Part shown: positions 25,962 to 35,216 of the stretch, piece after piece | How positions within the stretch are numbered: the stretch's first letter is position 1 | How the letters are laid out: every line of letters starts with the position of its first letter | Assembly: GCF_016019935.1 (NCBI RefSeq) | Contig: NZ_JAECMT010000005.1 | Location: 6-64,005 of the forward strand | Direction of reading: 5' to 3' | Source: Paenibacillus sp. GSMTC-2017 | GTDB taxonomy: Bacteria > Bacillota > Bacilli > Paenibacillales > Paenibacillaceae | DNA length: 64,000 nt | Notes under the pieces: model-generated | The model's database searches: none | What the model was told of the DNA's origin: nothing | What the model saw: the letters and a program-made list of their open reading frames with translations, nothing else | Translations under genes and position numbers: made by a program

Positions 25962-25983
25962 CTTATCTTCACTTTATCTTCAT
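25962..25983 (+). promoter_or_regulatory. Direct repeats with 11-bp period before the amidase gene
   Basis: Two consecutive 11-mers, CTTATCTTCAC and TTTATCTTCAT, differ at only two positions. One-turn spacing of direct repeats is the hallmark of OmpR/PhoB-type DNA binding. The TCS encoded just upstream is the obvious candidate regulator; this is an inference. Confidence 0.4.
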
Positions 25984-26049
25984 CTATCACTAGTAGACTA
26001 GCAATAGGTCAACGCGATAGATTCTCATAGTGAAAGAGGGACAGTTTCG

Positions 26050-26727
26050 ATGAAGAAGTTATTAGTGTTATTTATGTTTATAATTGCAGGCATTTTATTA
26101 ATTGCTAGTATTAATCAAATGAATACAACTAATGAAAGAATAGAAACGACAAAGTTACAGTCAGATAAAAAATCAGTAAAGGTGTTAGAGGGGAAAACGA
26201 TCGTCATTGATCCAGGGCATGGGGGAAAAGATGTTGGGGCTATCGGTCAAAATGGAACACAGGAAAAGGATGTTACATTACAAACCGCTAAAGAAATTCA
26301 ACGTGAATTAATGAAACAGACAGGAGCAAATGTTTTATTGACGAGGGATGGCGATGATTCAAAGTCGCTTCAAGATCGCATTGATTTTACAGAAGAGAAC
26401 GATGGGGATCTTTTTATTAGCGTTCATTACGATGCTTTCACAACGAGTGACGTAAATGGGATAACAACCTATTACAATAAAAGTGAAGATCAAATATTGG
26501 CTGACATTATTCATAGACGATTGTTTAATCAAGATATAGATGCTAAAGACCGCGGAGTGCAACATGGGGACTACTTCGTTATTCGTGAAACGACAGCACC
26601 ATCCATCTTAATGGAACTTGGATATATTTCTAACATTGTTGAAGAAGCGCGCATGAACACAGAAGAGTTTCAGCAAAAAACGGCAGTTGCAGTAACAGAA
26701 GGTATTATAGAGTATTTCTCCAAATAA
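26050..26727 (+). CDS. N-acetylmuramoyl-L-alanine amidase (Amidase_3, CwlD-like)
   Basis: The 225-residue enzyme has an N-terminal membrane anchor or signal segment (LLVLFMFIIAGILLIAS). Amidase_3 zinc ligands are His57 in IDPGHGGKD, Glu72 in QEKDVTLQ and His126 in FISVHYDAF, with catalytic Glu199 in ILMELGYIS. It cleaves the bond between muramic acid and the stem peptide. Size and anchor match CwlD, which helps make spore-cortex muramic lactam. The nearby TCS suggests a wall-stress role instead. ATG 26050 follows AGAGGGAC. Confidence 0.88.
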   Translation: MKKLLVLFMFIIAGILLIASINQMNTTNERIETTKLQSDKKSVKVLEGKTIVIDPGHGGKDVGAIGQNGTQEKDVTLQTAKEIQRELMKQTGANVLLTRDGDDSKSLQDRIDFTEENDGDLFISVHYDAFTTSDVNGITTYYNKSEDQILADIIHRRLFNQDIDAKDRGVQHGDYFVIRETTAPSILMELGYISNIVEEARMNTEEFQQKTAVAVTEGIIEYFSK

Positions 26728-26907
26728 AAAAGGAAATCCTTAGCTCATAATGAGTTGTATTATCCCCCATATGAGGTTCACTTTATCTGCATTAGGAGAT
26801 CTTGTAAATCATATGAACGTATAATGAAAAAGCCATGAGTTAAAATTCACCTTATACTTGTTTCACAAGCGATTACAATTAATCATGGCATGTTGATTAT
26901 CACAAAC

Positions 26908-27351
26908 TTAAAGGGTACTTGGATGAATGAAAACATAAAAGATATCATCTTTTATGATGATATTTTCTAATCTAATCGAGCAAGTTTCTAACGTAGCTAT
27001 ATCAACAAAACGATTTTCCTTAATTAAAATGATATGGAAATACGTTAATAGTAGCTTAAATACGCTTGCAAGTTGATTATTATCTTCTGTTAGATTTATT
27101 TCATCGATAATTACTACTCTTGACAAGCTAGTGTAGTTTATATTGTTTTGTAATGACTCATCGTTTTTATCAATTCTTGAAATACTTGATTCTATTACAA
27201 GGGTAATTCCTTCCGATTGTATTGAAATTTGCAAATCATTTTTCTTTTCTAGATGAAAATTAGTATCTAAAAATGTTATATCTAATTTGCGATAGTCTCC
27301 ATTATAGTTAAATTGATCTTTTAGTACCTTTAAAAAAAAATCAAACTCCAA
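26908..27351 (-). CDS. Small cytosolic protein, candidate immunity partner of the secreted toxin-like protein
   Basis: The 147-residue protein starts at TTG 27351 behind AAAGGAGAG. It has no signal peptide or membrane helix and is rich in Ile, Asp and Asn. The strand-rich pattern (FDFFLKVLKDQFNYNGDYRK, then SIQSEGITLVIESS) resembles the varied small immunity proteins of polymorphic toxin loci. It lies 56 nt downstream of the secreted protein, with a hairpin between them. The immunity role is inferred from order and size only. Confidence 0.6.
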   Translation of the reverse strand: MEFDFFLKVLKDQFNYNGDYRKLDITFLDTNFHLEKKNDLQISIQSEGITLVIESSISRIDKNDESLQNNINYTSLSRVVIIDEINLTEDNNQLASVFKLLLTYFHIILIKENRFVDIATLETCSIRLENIIIKDDIFYVFIHPSTL

Positions 27352-27371
27352 AATAATCTCTCCTTTAAATC

Positions 27372-27401
27372 AAGGTTCTCCTATATTAGGAGAACCTTGT
27401 G
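27372..27401 (-). terminator. Intercistronic hairpin between toxin-like and partner genes
   Basis: CAAGGTTCTCC and GGAGAACCTTG form a perfect 11-bp stem with an 8-nt loop. On the minus strand no T-run follows; the partner ribosome site comes next. It may attenuate or protect mRNA so that partner and secreted protein are made at different levels. Confidence 0.55.
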
Positions 27402-27407
27402 TTTATT

Positions 27408-28577
27408 CTATCTTCGTGGAACAACCGACTTATTTCCTTTATTATCACCTAACAAGAAACCATTTCGGTTATTTAATGCAAGTTGATATCGTTGTTCCCA
27501 TCTCAATTGTTCCAAATCTGTACGATTATTAAGTTCCAAGTACTCAGAATTTCTTGAGAAATTAGGGTGAATTTGTATGTCGTATTTATATTTGTATCTG
27601 TTAAAGGCTAATTCTTTAGCCCTGAAAATAGTTGGAACAAAATGAGCATGAAATACTTTGCTTGTATTATGATTATAAGCTAAAAATACGGTATACCCGT
27701 TAAGATCCAAAGTTTCATCAACGATTGTTGGATCAACTTTACTTCCACCCAAATTGTTTGCTAAATGTCTATTTACTTTCCCGGAAGTGCTTGATGTAAT
27801 ATCGTAGACTACCATAACACTTCCTTTAACATTAAGCGAGGATGTAAATATTGCAAGATTATTTGAACTATTATTGTTGTTTTTAATTCTATTAGAAATT
27901 GTTTGTGTTAAAGCTGCTTCCATATGTTTTTGGGCATAGGTAGAAATAGTATTAGGGATACCAGAGAATTCAGACCATTTAGGCATTGTTACTGCTGTGT
28001 TATCAGCTGGATAAGTAATGGTGCTTGTAGCTTTCTTCTGATTTAATACATCCGATACGGCAGCAGCCGTAGTAACTGCTAGCGTACCAACCATTGCTAA
28101 TTCAATGGCAGCAATTGCAGAAGCACTTAGTCCATATACTCCAAGTGCAATAAGCGGCAACACTCTAGGCTGTATTTGAGGAGTTTCTTCAAATACAACA
28201 TTTTCATCGTAATACTTTTTAATAATTTGTTGGTCTGCTTGCTTTACCTTCTCTGCTAACGCTGTCATAGAAAATGATGGAGAAAACTTACTTACTACTA
28301 ATTCTCTTTTGCTGTAAATTTTGTCAGAAGAACCGATTGTAGTCGTCCAGTTATATTTATTATTTGTATTTTTTGTTGCAGTTATCTTATAGTATGCATT
28401 TTCTTCAGGAAAATTGATAATGAGTTCTTTTTGATTTTCATTATCTATAATGCTTGAAATTTCCATTAGTTTGATTTTCTGATCTTCTTGTACTGTACTT
28501 GCACTAGAATAATTCGGGTTACCCATAATACTTATAAAAATGGCTAAGACTAGTAAACAACTAATTAGTTTTTTCAT
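27408..28577 (-). CDS. Secreted putative polymorphic-type toxin
   Basis: The 389-residue protein begins with a Sec signal peptide (MKKLISCLLVLAIFISIMG, cleavage near ASA). It has a strand-rich N-domain (about 30-120), then a hydrophobic segment near 145-180 (LPLIALGVYGLSASAIAAIE) and an Asn-rich linker. The charged C-terminal region of ~120 residues contains FHAHFVPTIFRAKELAFNRY and RTDLEQLRWEQRYQLALNN. The layout (leader, hydrophobic middle, variable tip, small downstream gene) resembles secreted toxins of Firmicutes such as the SAR2788-type group. No catalytic motif is recognised, so the toxin call is tentative. The gene lies in an AT-rich segment. Confidence 0.6.
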   Translation of the reverse strand: MKKLISCLLVLAIFISIMGNPNYSSASTVQEDQKIKLMEISSIIDNENQKELIINFPEENAYYKITATKNTNNKYNWTTTIGSSDKIYSKRELVVSKFSPSFSMTALAEKVKQADQQIIKKYYDENVVFEETPQIQPRVLPLIALGVYGLSASAIAAIELAMVGTLAVTTAAAVSDVLNQKKATSTITYPADNTAVTMPKWSEFSGIPNTISTYAQKHMEAALTQTISNRIKNNNNSSNNLAIFTSSLNVKGSVMVVYDITSSTSGKVNRHLANNLGGSKVDPTIVDETLDLNGYTVFLAYNHNTSKVFHAHFVPTIFRAKELAFNRYKYKYDIQIHPNFSRNSEYLELNNRTDLEQLRWEQRYQLALNNRNGFLLGDNKGNKSVVPRR

Positions 28578-29261
28578 TTTTATTACCCCCGTAATTTATA
28601 ATTTCACTTAATTTCCTTCATTTATTTTTCATGAATCACCTCATTTGGGTCTGATATCATAATGACTACAATAATATACTTTCTTTAGTATTTTTTGTCT
28701 ATGTTTTACTTTAGCCATTAAAAGCAATAAAATATACATATTTTATAATATATTTATTAAAAATATTTACAGTAATTTTTAATTGTAATAATATATTTCG
28801 CATAAATAAATTAACTATAAAAATCATTAGAATTTTAGCTAATGACAGTTCTCTGTTCGCTCTTACGAAGGGTACCTCTTCTAGAAAGATTTATTACAGA
28901 TTCGTGATTGTCAGTGCTTGATGAAGAATGCAGAAGTAACAGTAGCTTCTTTAAAATACAAGTTTGTTGATCGATTATAGTGAAATTAAAATATAGTGCA
29001 TAATTTAATATGTATATAGTATAAGTGTAATAAATGTAATTTTTATTAATATTTGTAAACGATAAACAAAAGCATTTTTTCATTTTTTTCATTTTTTTCA
29101 TTTTTTCTGTAAACGTTTGATATGGGATTTGTTTTCTATTCGTGAACGTCAGAGATACTCGGTTAATGTTGTGGAGAAGGAGAGGAATTGAAGATTATTA
29201 CTAATTGGTAGAGCTCTGAACTTACTTATGGAGTAGGATTAGAAAAAAATCGTGTCAATAA
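28578..29261. other. AT-rich non-coding stretch
   Basis: This ~680-bp stretch is markedly more AT-rich than its surroundings, with long A/T runs and a short tandem repeat of CATTTTTTT units at about 29078-29108. The only long open frame (minus strand, 28835-29101) arises from these runs and looks non-coding. The stretch should hold the promoter of the secreted toxin-like gene, but I cannot place it. Confidence 0.5.
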
Positions 29262-29546
29262 TACAACGACACTTTTTGTGAAGCGCTATATGATGGAGTT
29301 TCAAATTTATTGGAACAAAAGAAAATAGAAGGCAATATCAAGACAGGAACTTCAATTTTATTATCAGCACTAGGGGTCACACTACGGAAGTAGAAGAACA
29401 AAGAAATAATGAGCGTCCTTCGTGATGTTACTAATAGCACTATTAGTAATTGTAAGGATGCTCTTCAAGTGGTGAGAAAGGTCAAGGAAGGTGTACGTGC
29501 TTATTTCAAAATAAAAAGGTGGGGAAACTGTCAATTAGGAAGTTGA
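29262..29546 (+). pseudogene. Possible gene relic with one internal stop
   Basis: The frame is open over 94 codons except for one TAG at 29391. The translated text looks protein-like on both sides (EALYDGVSNLLEQKKIEGN before, DALQVVRKVKEGVRAYFKIK after). No ribosome site or recognised family is present. It may be the tail of a decayed gene in the accessory segment; chance is not excluded. Confidence 0.25.
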
Positions 29547-29601
29547 ACTTACCACGAAAATGGATATCTGAGGATGAAAAAAGGAGTTGCCAGAGGGAAA
29601 A

Positions 29602-29678
29602 TGGCGGAGCTGACGGGATTCGAACCCGCGGTCTCCTGCGTGACAGGCAGGCATGTTGGGCCACTACACCACAGCTCC
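29602..29678 (-). tRNA. tRNA-Asp (GTC)
   Basis: On the minus strand the sequence folds as a full cloverleaf. The acceptor is GGAGCTG/CAGCTCC, the anticodon stem CCTGC/GCAGG holds loop CTGTCAC with anticodon GTC, and the T arm is CGGG-TTCGAAT-CCCG. Discriminator is G, and CCA is encoded. Its 3' end faces the AT-rich accessory segment at 26.9-29.5 kb, an arrangement often seen at integration hot spots, although I found no duplicated tRNA end. Confidence 0.95.
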
Positions 29679-29808
29679 ACTTTATAAGTGCGTCTCTAAG
29701 ACACAAACGTTATGGTATCACGAATGAGATGTGTTTGACAAGCTTTTTTTATAAATAGATCAACTTAACAGATTATAATAGTGAATTCTAGTATATTATT
29801 AGCTTCAT

Positions 29809-30126
29809 TTACTGCCTAGGATATAACATCACACATACGCCAACAACACAAATGGCCGCACCGATCCAATCAAAAGCATCCGGCGTTTTGCGGTCAATTA
29901 ACCATCCCCATAGCAGCGCCATCACAATGAACGCGCCTCCATAAGCGGCATATACTCTACCAAAGGTAGGAAACGTTTGAAAAGTTGCAATAATGCCATA
30001 TAGGACAAGTGCTATACCTCCGAGTAATCCTAAGTATGGCGACTTCCCTTCTCTAAGCCACAGCCAGATCAAGTAACCCCCGCCAATTTCGGCGAGCCCG
30101 GCTAATATGAACAATAAAATTCCCAT
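29809..30126 (-). CDS. YnfA/UPF0060 family small membrane protein
   Basis: The 105-residue protein has four membrane helices and the family's conserved text ([56 protein letters not shown]). The UPF0060 family is distantly related to small multidrug resistance transporters, and a role in efflux has been proposed. It starts at ATG 30126 and is monocistronic, divergent from the next gene. Confidence 0.92.
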   Translation of the reverse strand: MGILLFILAGLAEIGGGYLIWLWLREGKSPYLGLLGGIALVLYGIIATFQTFPTFGRVYAAYGGAFIVMALLWGWLIDRKTPDAFDWIGAAICVVGVCVMLYPRQ

Positions 30127-30264
30127 CTATCGAGTACTCCTCTACTGCTAAATGTAATTGCAATCGTAAACCATCGTAGCGCAACGGAGATACTTTGTAA
30201 ATTAACTGAGTTTAGAAACCTTTTTTTGGATAATACCGTCTACAAGTTTGAAGGGAGTGATGAG

Positions 30265-30822
30265 GTGAGCAAGCCATTTAGAGTGATGGGTATTCTCGCA
30301 GTCGTTCTTTTACTAGCAGGGATATGGGTTCAAACAGTAGAGATAAGGAAGTCGAAGGAAATGACGGCGGAGTCGAATAAGGTAGGAATCATTGAAGAAG
30401 ACTTTGTTTATCGTCTTTACACTGAACATGATGAGTATCGAGAGGGAGATAAAGTCACTCTTATTGCGGAATTAGAGTATATAGGAGATCGAAAGTCTGT
30501 AACGATAACGCATGCGACAACTCCATTTTACTATGTGATTAGTGAATCGTCTGGGAATTACGTGTTTTACTACGCGATGGATCAACCCAAACTAAGTACA
30601 ACCCTACTTAAAGGTGAGCCTTTGCGTCATTCGTATACAAGTCCAGGTGCACTCATAGCTGAGAAAGACGATAAATTTCCAGAGAAGCAAGCAGATGTAC
30701 CGTTCCCTGCCGGCCAATATGATGTGGATGGCTCAGCCAAATTTACAATAGAAGATACGGATGGCAGTATAGAGGGTTCTTTTGAAATAAAACAAGAGTT
30801 GCTGTTTGAGGTTAAGAAGTAG
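30265..30822 (+). CDS. Hypothetical membrane-anchored extracytoplasmic protein
   Basis: The 185-residue protein starts at GTG 30265 behind GGGAGTGATGAG. The longer frame from TTG 30226 lacks a ribosome site. An N-terminal helix (VMGILAVVLLLAGIWVQT) anchors a strand-rich domain with KVTLIAELEYIGDRKSVTIT and FPAGQYDVDGSAKFTIED. The pattern resembles an Ig-like fold. No family is assigned. A cytochrome c lipoprotein gene follows 97 nt downstream. Confidence 0.75.
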   Translation: MSKPFRVMGILAVVLLLAGIWVQTVEIRKSKEMTAESNKVGIIEEDFVYRLYTEHDEYREGDKVTLIAELEYIGDRKSVTITHATTPFYYVISESSGNYVFYYAMDQPKLSTTLLKGEPLRHSYTSPGALIAEKDDKFPEKQADVPFPAGQYDVDGSAKFTIEDTDGSIEGSFEIKQELLFEVKK

Positions 30823-30919
30823 TCATTCACTGATGATAATAGCCCATCTTCTCGAATAGTCAGGTGAAAATAGGGAATTGTATAAACAGATTCCTTTATC
30901 ACTTGAGGGGGCTTTATTT

Positions 30920-31288
30920 ATGCGCAACATCAAATGGGTTTTGCTATTGGCATTAGTTGCTTTGGTCATTTCATTATCGGCTTGCGGTGGTGGAAAAGGG
31001 GCAACGAACAACGAAACAGACAAAAGTAATAACACGAACAATGGAGCGGGAGAAACGGTTAATGCTGCCGAAGCTGAAAAACTGTATAAACAAAGTTGTG
31101 TCACTTGCCATGCCGTTGATCTAGGTGGAGGAGTGGGCCCAAATCTTCAGAAAGTTGGAGGGAAATTGTCGCTGGCTGAGATTAGAGCAAAGATTGTAAA
31201 TGGTGGAAACGGAATGCCTCCATACAAAGAGCAACTGACTGGAGAGCAGATCGACACGCTGGCGAATTGGCTAGCAACAAAGAAATAA
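30920..31288 (+). CDS. Cytochrome c lipoprotein (c-551/CccB-like)
   Basis: The 122-residue protein has a lipoprotein signal with lipobox LSAC (Cys22), a flexible Asn/Thr-rich linker and a class I cytochrome c domain. Haem attachment is C60-x-x-C63-H64 (SCVTCH) and Met99 in NGMPPY is the likely sixth ligand. It would be an electron carrier tethered outside the membrane, as for Bacillus c-551. ATG 30920 follows TGAGGGGG; the in-frame start at 30878 would spoil the signal sequence. Confidence 0.92.
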   Translation: MRNIKWVLLLALVALVISLSACGGGKGATNNETDKSNNTNNGAGETVNAAEAEKLYKQSCVTCHAVDLGGGVGPNLQKVGGKLSLAEIRAKIVNGGNGMPPYKEQLTGEQIDTLANWLATKK

Positions 31289-31328
31289 TTGTTAGCACTG
31301 AAATCGTATATGAACGAGTTATTCGCAT

Positions 31329-31368
31329 AAGCTTTCACTCCCTCCATGAGGGTCGTGGAAGCTTTTTT
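31329..31368 (+). terminator. Rho-independent terminator
   Basis: AAGCTT-CAC-CCTC pairs with GAGG-GTG-AAGCTT around small bulges and is followed by six T residues. Confidence 0.8.
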
Positions 31369-31450
31369 AGTTGTGACATCGATTGCTAAGTAGCGAAATA
31401 ATCCATATCAGATGAAAATTTAGTCTATGTGTTAATAACTTTCTTAACGC

Positions 31451-31473
31451 TATACTATTGATACTGATTATCA
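31451..31473 (+). promoter_or_regulatory. -10 element and Fur box of the siderophore operon
   Basis: TGATACT-G-ATTATCA at 31459-31473 matches the 7-1-7 Fur consensus TGATAAT-N-ATTATCA with one mismatch. It lies just after a TATACT hexamer (31451-31456), where bound Fur would block transcription. This implies induction of asbABCDEF on iron starvation. Confidence 0.8.
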
Positions 31474-31511
31474 TTATTAACCGCATTAACTTTGAAAGGG
31501 TGTGTAGACAG

Positions 31512-33386
31512 TTGACTGATCCTAGAAGGATCGCAGAGAGGGCTACAGTAACGAGCTTCCTGAATTGTTATCTTCGAGAAACAGGCAGGGGAGAGTGGCG
31601 TGACGTAAGTACGCTCAATTCCTTTTTAGTATGCAAAGCAGATGCCATATTAGTACTACATCTGCAAACGCAGAAATTGAAAATATTCGCAGCTGCTGAG
31701 TACAAGTCACCTACGGGAAGGCATCAATTTCAGTTGCCTGTCTTTAGTCAAGTTGGTGACAGTATTCCGGTACCTATACATTACACAACATTTCTAGCTT
31801 TATTAGTTGAAGAGCTAACGGAAGGGCATGGTGAAGCGAATACGTCTGAGCTTCATATTCGTGTTATTCAAAGTTGTTTATTACTTGAAACGTTTATTCG
31901 AATGCGCCAGCATGCGCCAAAAGAGCTGTACGATTTGGATCAAACATTTATTCAATCGGAGCAATCGCTCCTGTTCGGCCATACGTTTCATCCAACGCCG
32001 AAGAGCAGGCAAGGTTTCCCCGAATGGAGACAAGAGGCCTATTCTCCCGAATCTAAGGGTAGCTTTCAGCTCCATTATTTCGCGGTAAATCGTAGTCTTG
32101 TACAGGAGAAATCAGCATGGAGTGAAACCGCTTCTGATCTAGTTAGAGCGGAGCTACTTCAAGGAATAGACCTAACAAATGACTCAGCCAAAGAAATTGC
32201 TAAATATGTGATCAATAAGAGTAGTACACATACGTTGATCCCTGTTCACCCTGTCCAAGCCGAAGGACTTCTGCATGAGTCACAAGTTAAAGCATGGCAA
32301 CAAGAAGGAAGCATGGTCTATTTGGGTGCAATGGGTAGAGAGTATTCGCCTACCTCCTCGATTCGTAGCGTCTATCATTCTGACGCGAGCTATATGTACA
32401 AATTTTCACTACGCGTCAAAATTACTAACTCAATGCGTTTAAATAAGCGAGGAGAGCTAGATACCGCGCTTGAGGCCGCTAGGCTAATGGCTGTTATTGA
32501 ACCTAAATTAAAAGAAAACTATCCCCATTTCACTATCATTCCAGACGGTGCATATCTGACTGTCGGTGAATCAACTCAAGAGGAGTCCGGCTTTGAGCTG
32601 CTCATTCGTCAGAACCCATTTGTCGGCGAAGAGGGTAGACGAGTATTCGTTATGGCTGCTTTTACTCAGGAGTCTATTCATGGAGAAGATGGCTTACTTG
32701 CTTCTTTAATAAAGGAGATTGAAGTACAAGAGGATAGAGCCATTAAAGGAATTTGTTTAGATTGGTTCAAGCAGTATTTGTCGCTATCTCTTGAGCCGAT
32801 GATGTGGTTGTACAGAAATTATGGCATTGCACTAGAAGCACATCTGCAAAATTGTATGGTCAAGCTGGATGAAAGAGGGTATCCCGAACGTTTCTATTAT
32901 CGAGACAGCCAAGGGTATTATTATGCTCGTTCCATGGCAGATACATTGGAGAATATGTTGCCTGGCATTATAACTAGTGAAAATGTATATGATGATGCCA
33001 TTGTAGAGGAGCGATTTGGTTATTACTTAATCGTCAATCATATGTTAGGACTTATTCAATCATTTGGTATAGCTGGTTTAATTGATGAGAGAGTGTTGCT
33101 GCTAGAGCTGCGCGGAGCACTAGAGTCGATGTTGCCTGAGTCCGAAAGAAGGTGTTCATTCTTTCCTAATTGGCTTACTAGAAATACGTTTCGTTGCAAA
33201 GCAAATTTGTTAACAAGACTTTATGATATGGACGAATTGGAATGTGAGCTCGAGCAAGCCATATATGTAGAGATGGAAAATCCGTTGTACGGAGGATTGC
33301 CAGCTATGGATGTCGTCCGAAGGGCGAGGTTAGTGACGTCAAGATGGAGAAGGGAGCGGGAAGTAGAACGGTCAGTAAAAGCATAA
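31512..33386 (+). CDS. asbA: Petrobactin synthetase AsbA-like (IucA/IucC family)
   Basis: The ~624-residue enzyme of the NRPS-independent siderophore synthetase family has core motifs IPVHPVQAEG, SPTSSIRSVYHS, KFSLRVKITNSMR and EAHLQNCMV, the ATP- and substrate-binding blocks. In petrobactin synthesis AsbA joins spermidine to citrate. Identity as AsbA rests on gene order: two such synthetases, an aryl ligase, a carrier protein, AsbE-like and AsbF-like genes. TTG 31512 (or GTG 31500) follows GAAAGGG; codons before that overlap the Fur box and are not translated. It is the first gene of the operon. Confidence 0.88.
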   Translation: MTDPRRIAERATVTSFLNCYLRETGRGEWRDVSTLNSFLVCKADAILVLHLQTQKLKIFAAAEYKSPTGRHQFQLPVFSQVGDSIPVPIHYTTFLALLVEELTEGHGEANTSELHIRVIQSCLLLETFIRMRQHAPKELYDLDQTFIQSEQSLLFGHTFHPTPKSRQGFPEWRQEAYSPESKGSFQLHYFAVNRSLVQEKSAWSETASDLVRAELLQGIDLTNDSAKEIAKYVINKSSTHTLIPVHPVQAEGLLHESQVKAWQQEGSMVYLGAMGREYSPTSSIRSVYHSDASYMYKFSLRVKITNSMRLNKRGELDTALEAARLMAVIEPKLKENYPHFTIIPDGAYLTVGESTQEESGFELLIRQNPFVGEEGRRVFVMAAFTQESIHGEDGLLASLIKEIEVQEDRAIKGICLDWFKQYLSLSLEPMMWLYRNYGIALEAHLQNCMVKLDERGYPERFYYRDSQGYYYARSMADTLENMLPGIITSENVYDDAIVEERFGYYLIVNHMLGLIQSFGIAGLIDERVLLLELRGALESMLPESERRCSFFPNWLTRNTFRCKANLLTRLYDMDELECELEQAIYVEMENPLYGGLPAMDVVRRARLVTSRWRREREVERSVKA

Positions 33387-33425
33387 TTAAAGTTAATTAA
33401 AGTTAATTAAAGGTGGGAATTAACG

Positions 33426-35216
33426 TTGAATTCCGCTGAAGCGGTCATTGATGCAAGTATAGTTATACGGAGAAAAGTATTTAGAAAACTAATAGAAGCA
33501 TTACTGTTCGAAGGACTATTAAAACCGAAAAAAACGATCACCCCAGATGGGGAAAGATATGAGATAGAGGGAGTAAGCGGATCAGGAGTACAGGTCATAT
33601 ACGAATGTATAGCTATTAAGAAGTTTACTTTTGACATTATTAGGTTAACGGAACAACCGCTCATTAGATGTTGTTTATCGAATCGACACGAAGCTGAAAG
33701 TGTCTCCCAGTTTATCGAGGAAGCATTAAACAGAGTAGAAGGACTATCGCAAGTGCTGCCTACATTTCTTGAGGAAATAGAGGAAACGATTAAGAAAGAT
33801 GCGATGTTTTTAAATGTACTAAGAAATAGAAAACAGCTCTTACTGGGTTTATCATTCGCAGAACTTGAAGGGTTATCGTCGGAAGGTCATCCTTACCACC
33901 CATGTTATAAGTCTCGAATTGGGTTTAATGAAATGGATAATGTAACATATGGCCCAGAGTTTGAGCCAGAGGTGCGCTTATATTGGATTGCTGCCCATCA
34001 ATCCGATGTGCAATGGAATGTAAGTGGACATGATAATTGGCAAAGCTTCCTCACTAAGGAGCTTCATCATAATGATTTTAGTAGATTTCAAGAGATCATA
34101 ACCGGGTTAGGATTGGAGACGGAAAAGTACATATTTATTCCGCTTCATCCTTGGCAATGGGAACATTTAAGCGGAACTGCTAGTGAATATAGCAGGCTCA
34201 TACCTTTAGGTTACGGTACAGAGACTTATTCACCTCAGCAATCGATAAGAACACTTACGAATCGAAGTGCTAAGGGTAAATCGGATGTCAAACTTGCTCT
34301 TAATATTGTGAACACTTCGTCGAGACGAAACTTAACGATTCATTCTGTTGCTGCCGCATCAACGGTGTCTAATTGGTTGCAGTCAATTGTCGATTCGGAT
34401 GACTATCTAACTAATGATGCAAAGCTCATTTTATTGCATGAATACGCAGGTGTATCCTTGATTCCAGCGGAAGGAAAGGTCAGTGCGATTTGGCGCGAAA
34501 ATGTTGAAAAGTATGTAGTTGAGGGAGAAGAAGCTGTTCCATTCCATATGCTTTCAGCGCGTGAGAGTAATGGTGCTCCGTTTATTGCTCCGTGGGTGAA
34601 TACGATGGGTGTAGAAGATTGGTTCCGAACACTTATTAGGAACTGCGTTATTCCAGTCGTTCATCTGCTAGTTGCGCATGGTATCGTACTGGAGTCACAT
34701 GGTCAGAACATGATAATGATTCATCGCAGCGGAATTCCGGAGCGCGTTGCACTAAGAGATTTTCACGAAGGTGTAGAGTTTTATATACCTTATCTAGCAG
34801 CGCCGCAATTGTTGCCTGATTTTTCTGGAATCCATCCTGTTTATGCCAATGGGAATGTGGGAGATCACTTCGAGATGAAGTCGCTGAACTGTTTAAATGA
34901 AATGATGATTGATGCGTTATGGTTTATGAATATTGGTTATCTTATTATGTTTATCGATGATCATTTTCCTTGTGATGAAAAGGAACTGTGGAGCATTGTG
35001 GTTGAAGAGTTGCAGATGTACGTGGAAAAGTTCCCGCAATTAAAAACACGGTTTGAAGATTTGCAATTGTACAGACCAGAATGTGTGATTGAATCGCTTG
35101 CACAAAAGAGGATATATGGCTCGATTATATGTCCTCCTCAGCCAGCACTTAATCCGCTATATAAATGCGTAAGTAGCTTGCAAAACCAATTCAAGGAGAG
35201 TTTCTATCATGTTTAA
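33426..35216 (+). CDS. asbB: Petrobactin synthetase AsbB-like (IucA/IucC family)
   Basis: The 596-residue second NIS synthetase has IPLHPWQWEHL, SPQQSIRTLTNRS, VKLALNIVNTSSRRN and ESHGQNMIM, the same active-site blocks as AsbA. In the petrobactin pathway AsbB adds spermidine or dihydroxybenzoyl-spermidine to the citrate arm. TTG 33426 follows AAAGGTGGGA. It overlaps the next gene by 8 nt. The sequences of AsbA and AsbB are clearly diverged, as in known clusters. Confidence 0.9.
   Translation: MNSAEAVIDASIVIRRKVFRKLIEALLFEGLLKPKKTITPDGERYEIEGVSGSGVQVIYECIAIKKFTFDIIRLTEQPLIRCCLSNRHEAESVSQFIEEALNRVEGLSQVLPTFLEEIEETIKKDAMFLNVLRNRKQLLLGLSFAELEGLSSEGHPYHPCYKSRIGFNEMDNVTYGPEFEPEVRLYWIAAHQSDVQWNVSGHDNWQSFLTKELHHNDFSRFQEIITGLGLETEKYIFIPLHPWQWEHLSGTASEYSRLIPLGYGTETYSPQQSIRTLTNRSAKGKSDVKLALNIVNTSSRRNLTIHSVAAASTVSNWLQSIVDSDDYLTNDAKLILLHEYAGVSLIPAEGKVSAIWRENVEKYVVEGEEAVPFHMLSARESNGAPFIAPWVNTMGVEDWFRTLIRNCVIPVVHLLVAHGIVLESHGQNMIMIHRSGIPERVALRDFHEGVEFYIPYLAAPQLLPDFSGIHPVYANGNVGDHFEMKSLNCLNEMMIDALWFMNIGYLIMFIDDHFPCDEKELWSIVVEELQMYVEKFPQLKTRFEDLQLYRPECVIESLAQKRIYGSIICPPQPALNPLYKCVSSLQNQFKESFYHV

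Noticed and set aside
28835..29101. Minus-strand frame beginning MKKMKKMKK
   Set aside because: It arises from a CATTTTTTT tandem repeat in very AT-rich DNA and has no ribosome site or protein-like composition.
29519..29758. Forward open frame encoding GADGIRTRGLL-like text
   Set aside because: This is the well-known false translation of the antisense strand of a tRNA gene; the real feature is tRNA-Asp at 29602-29678 on the minus strand.
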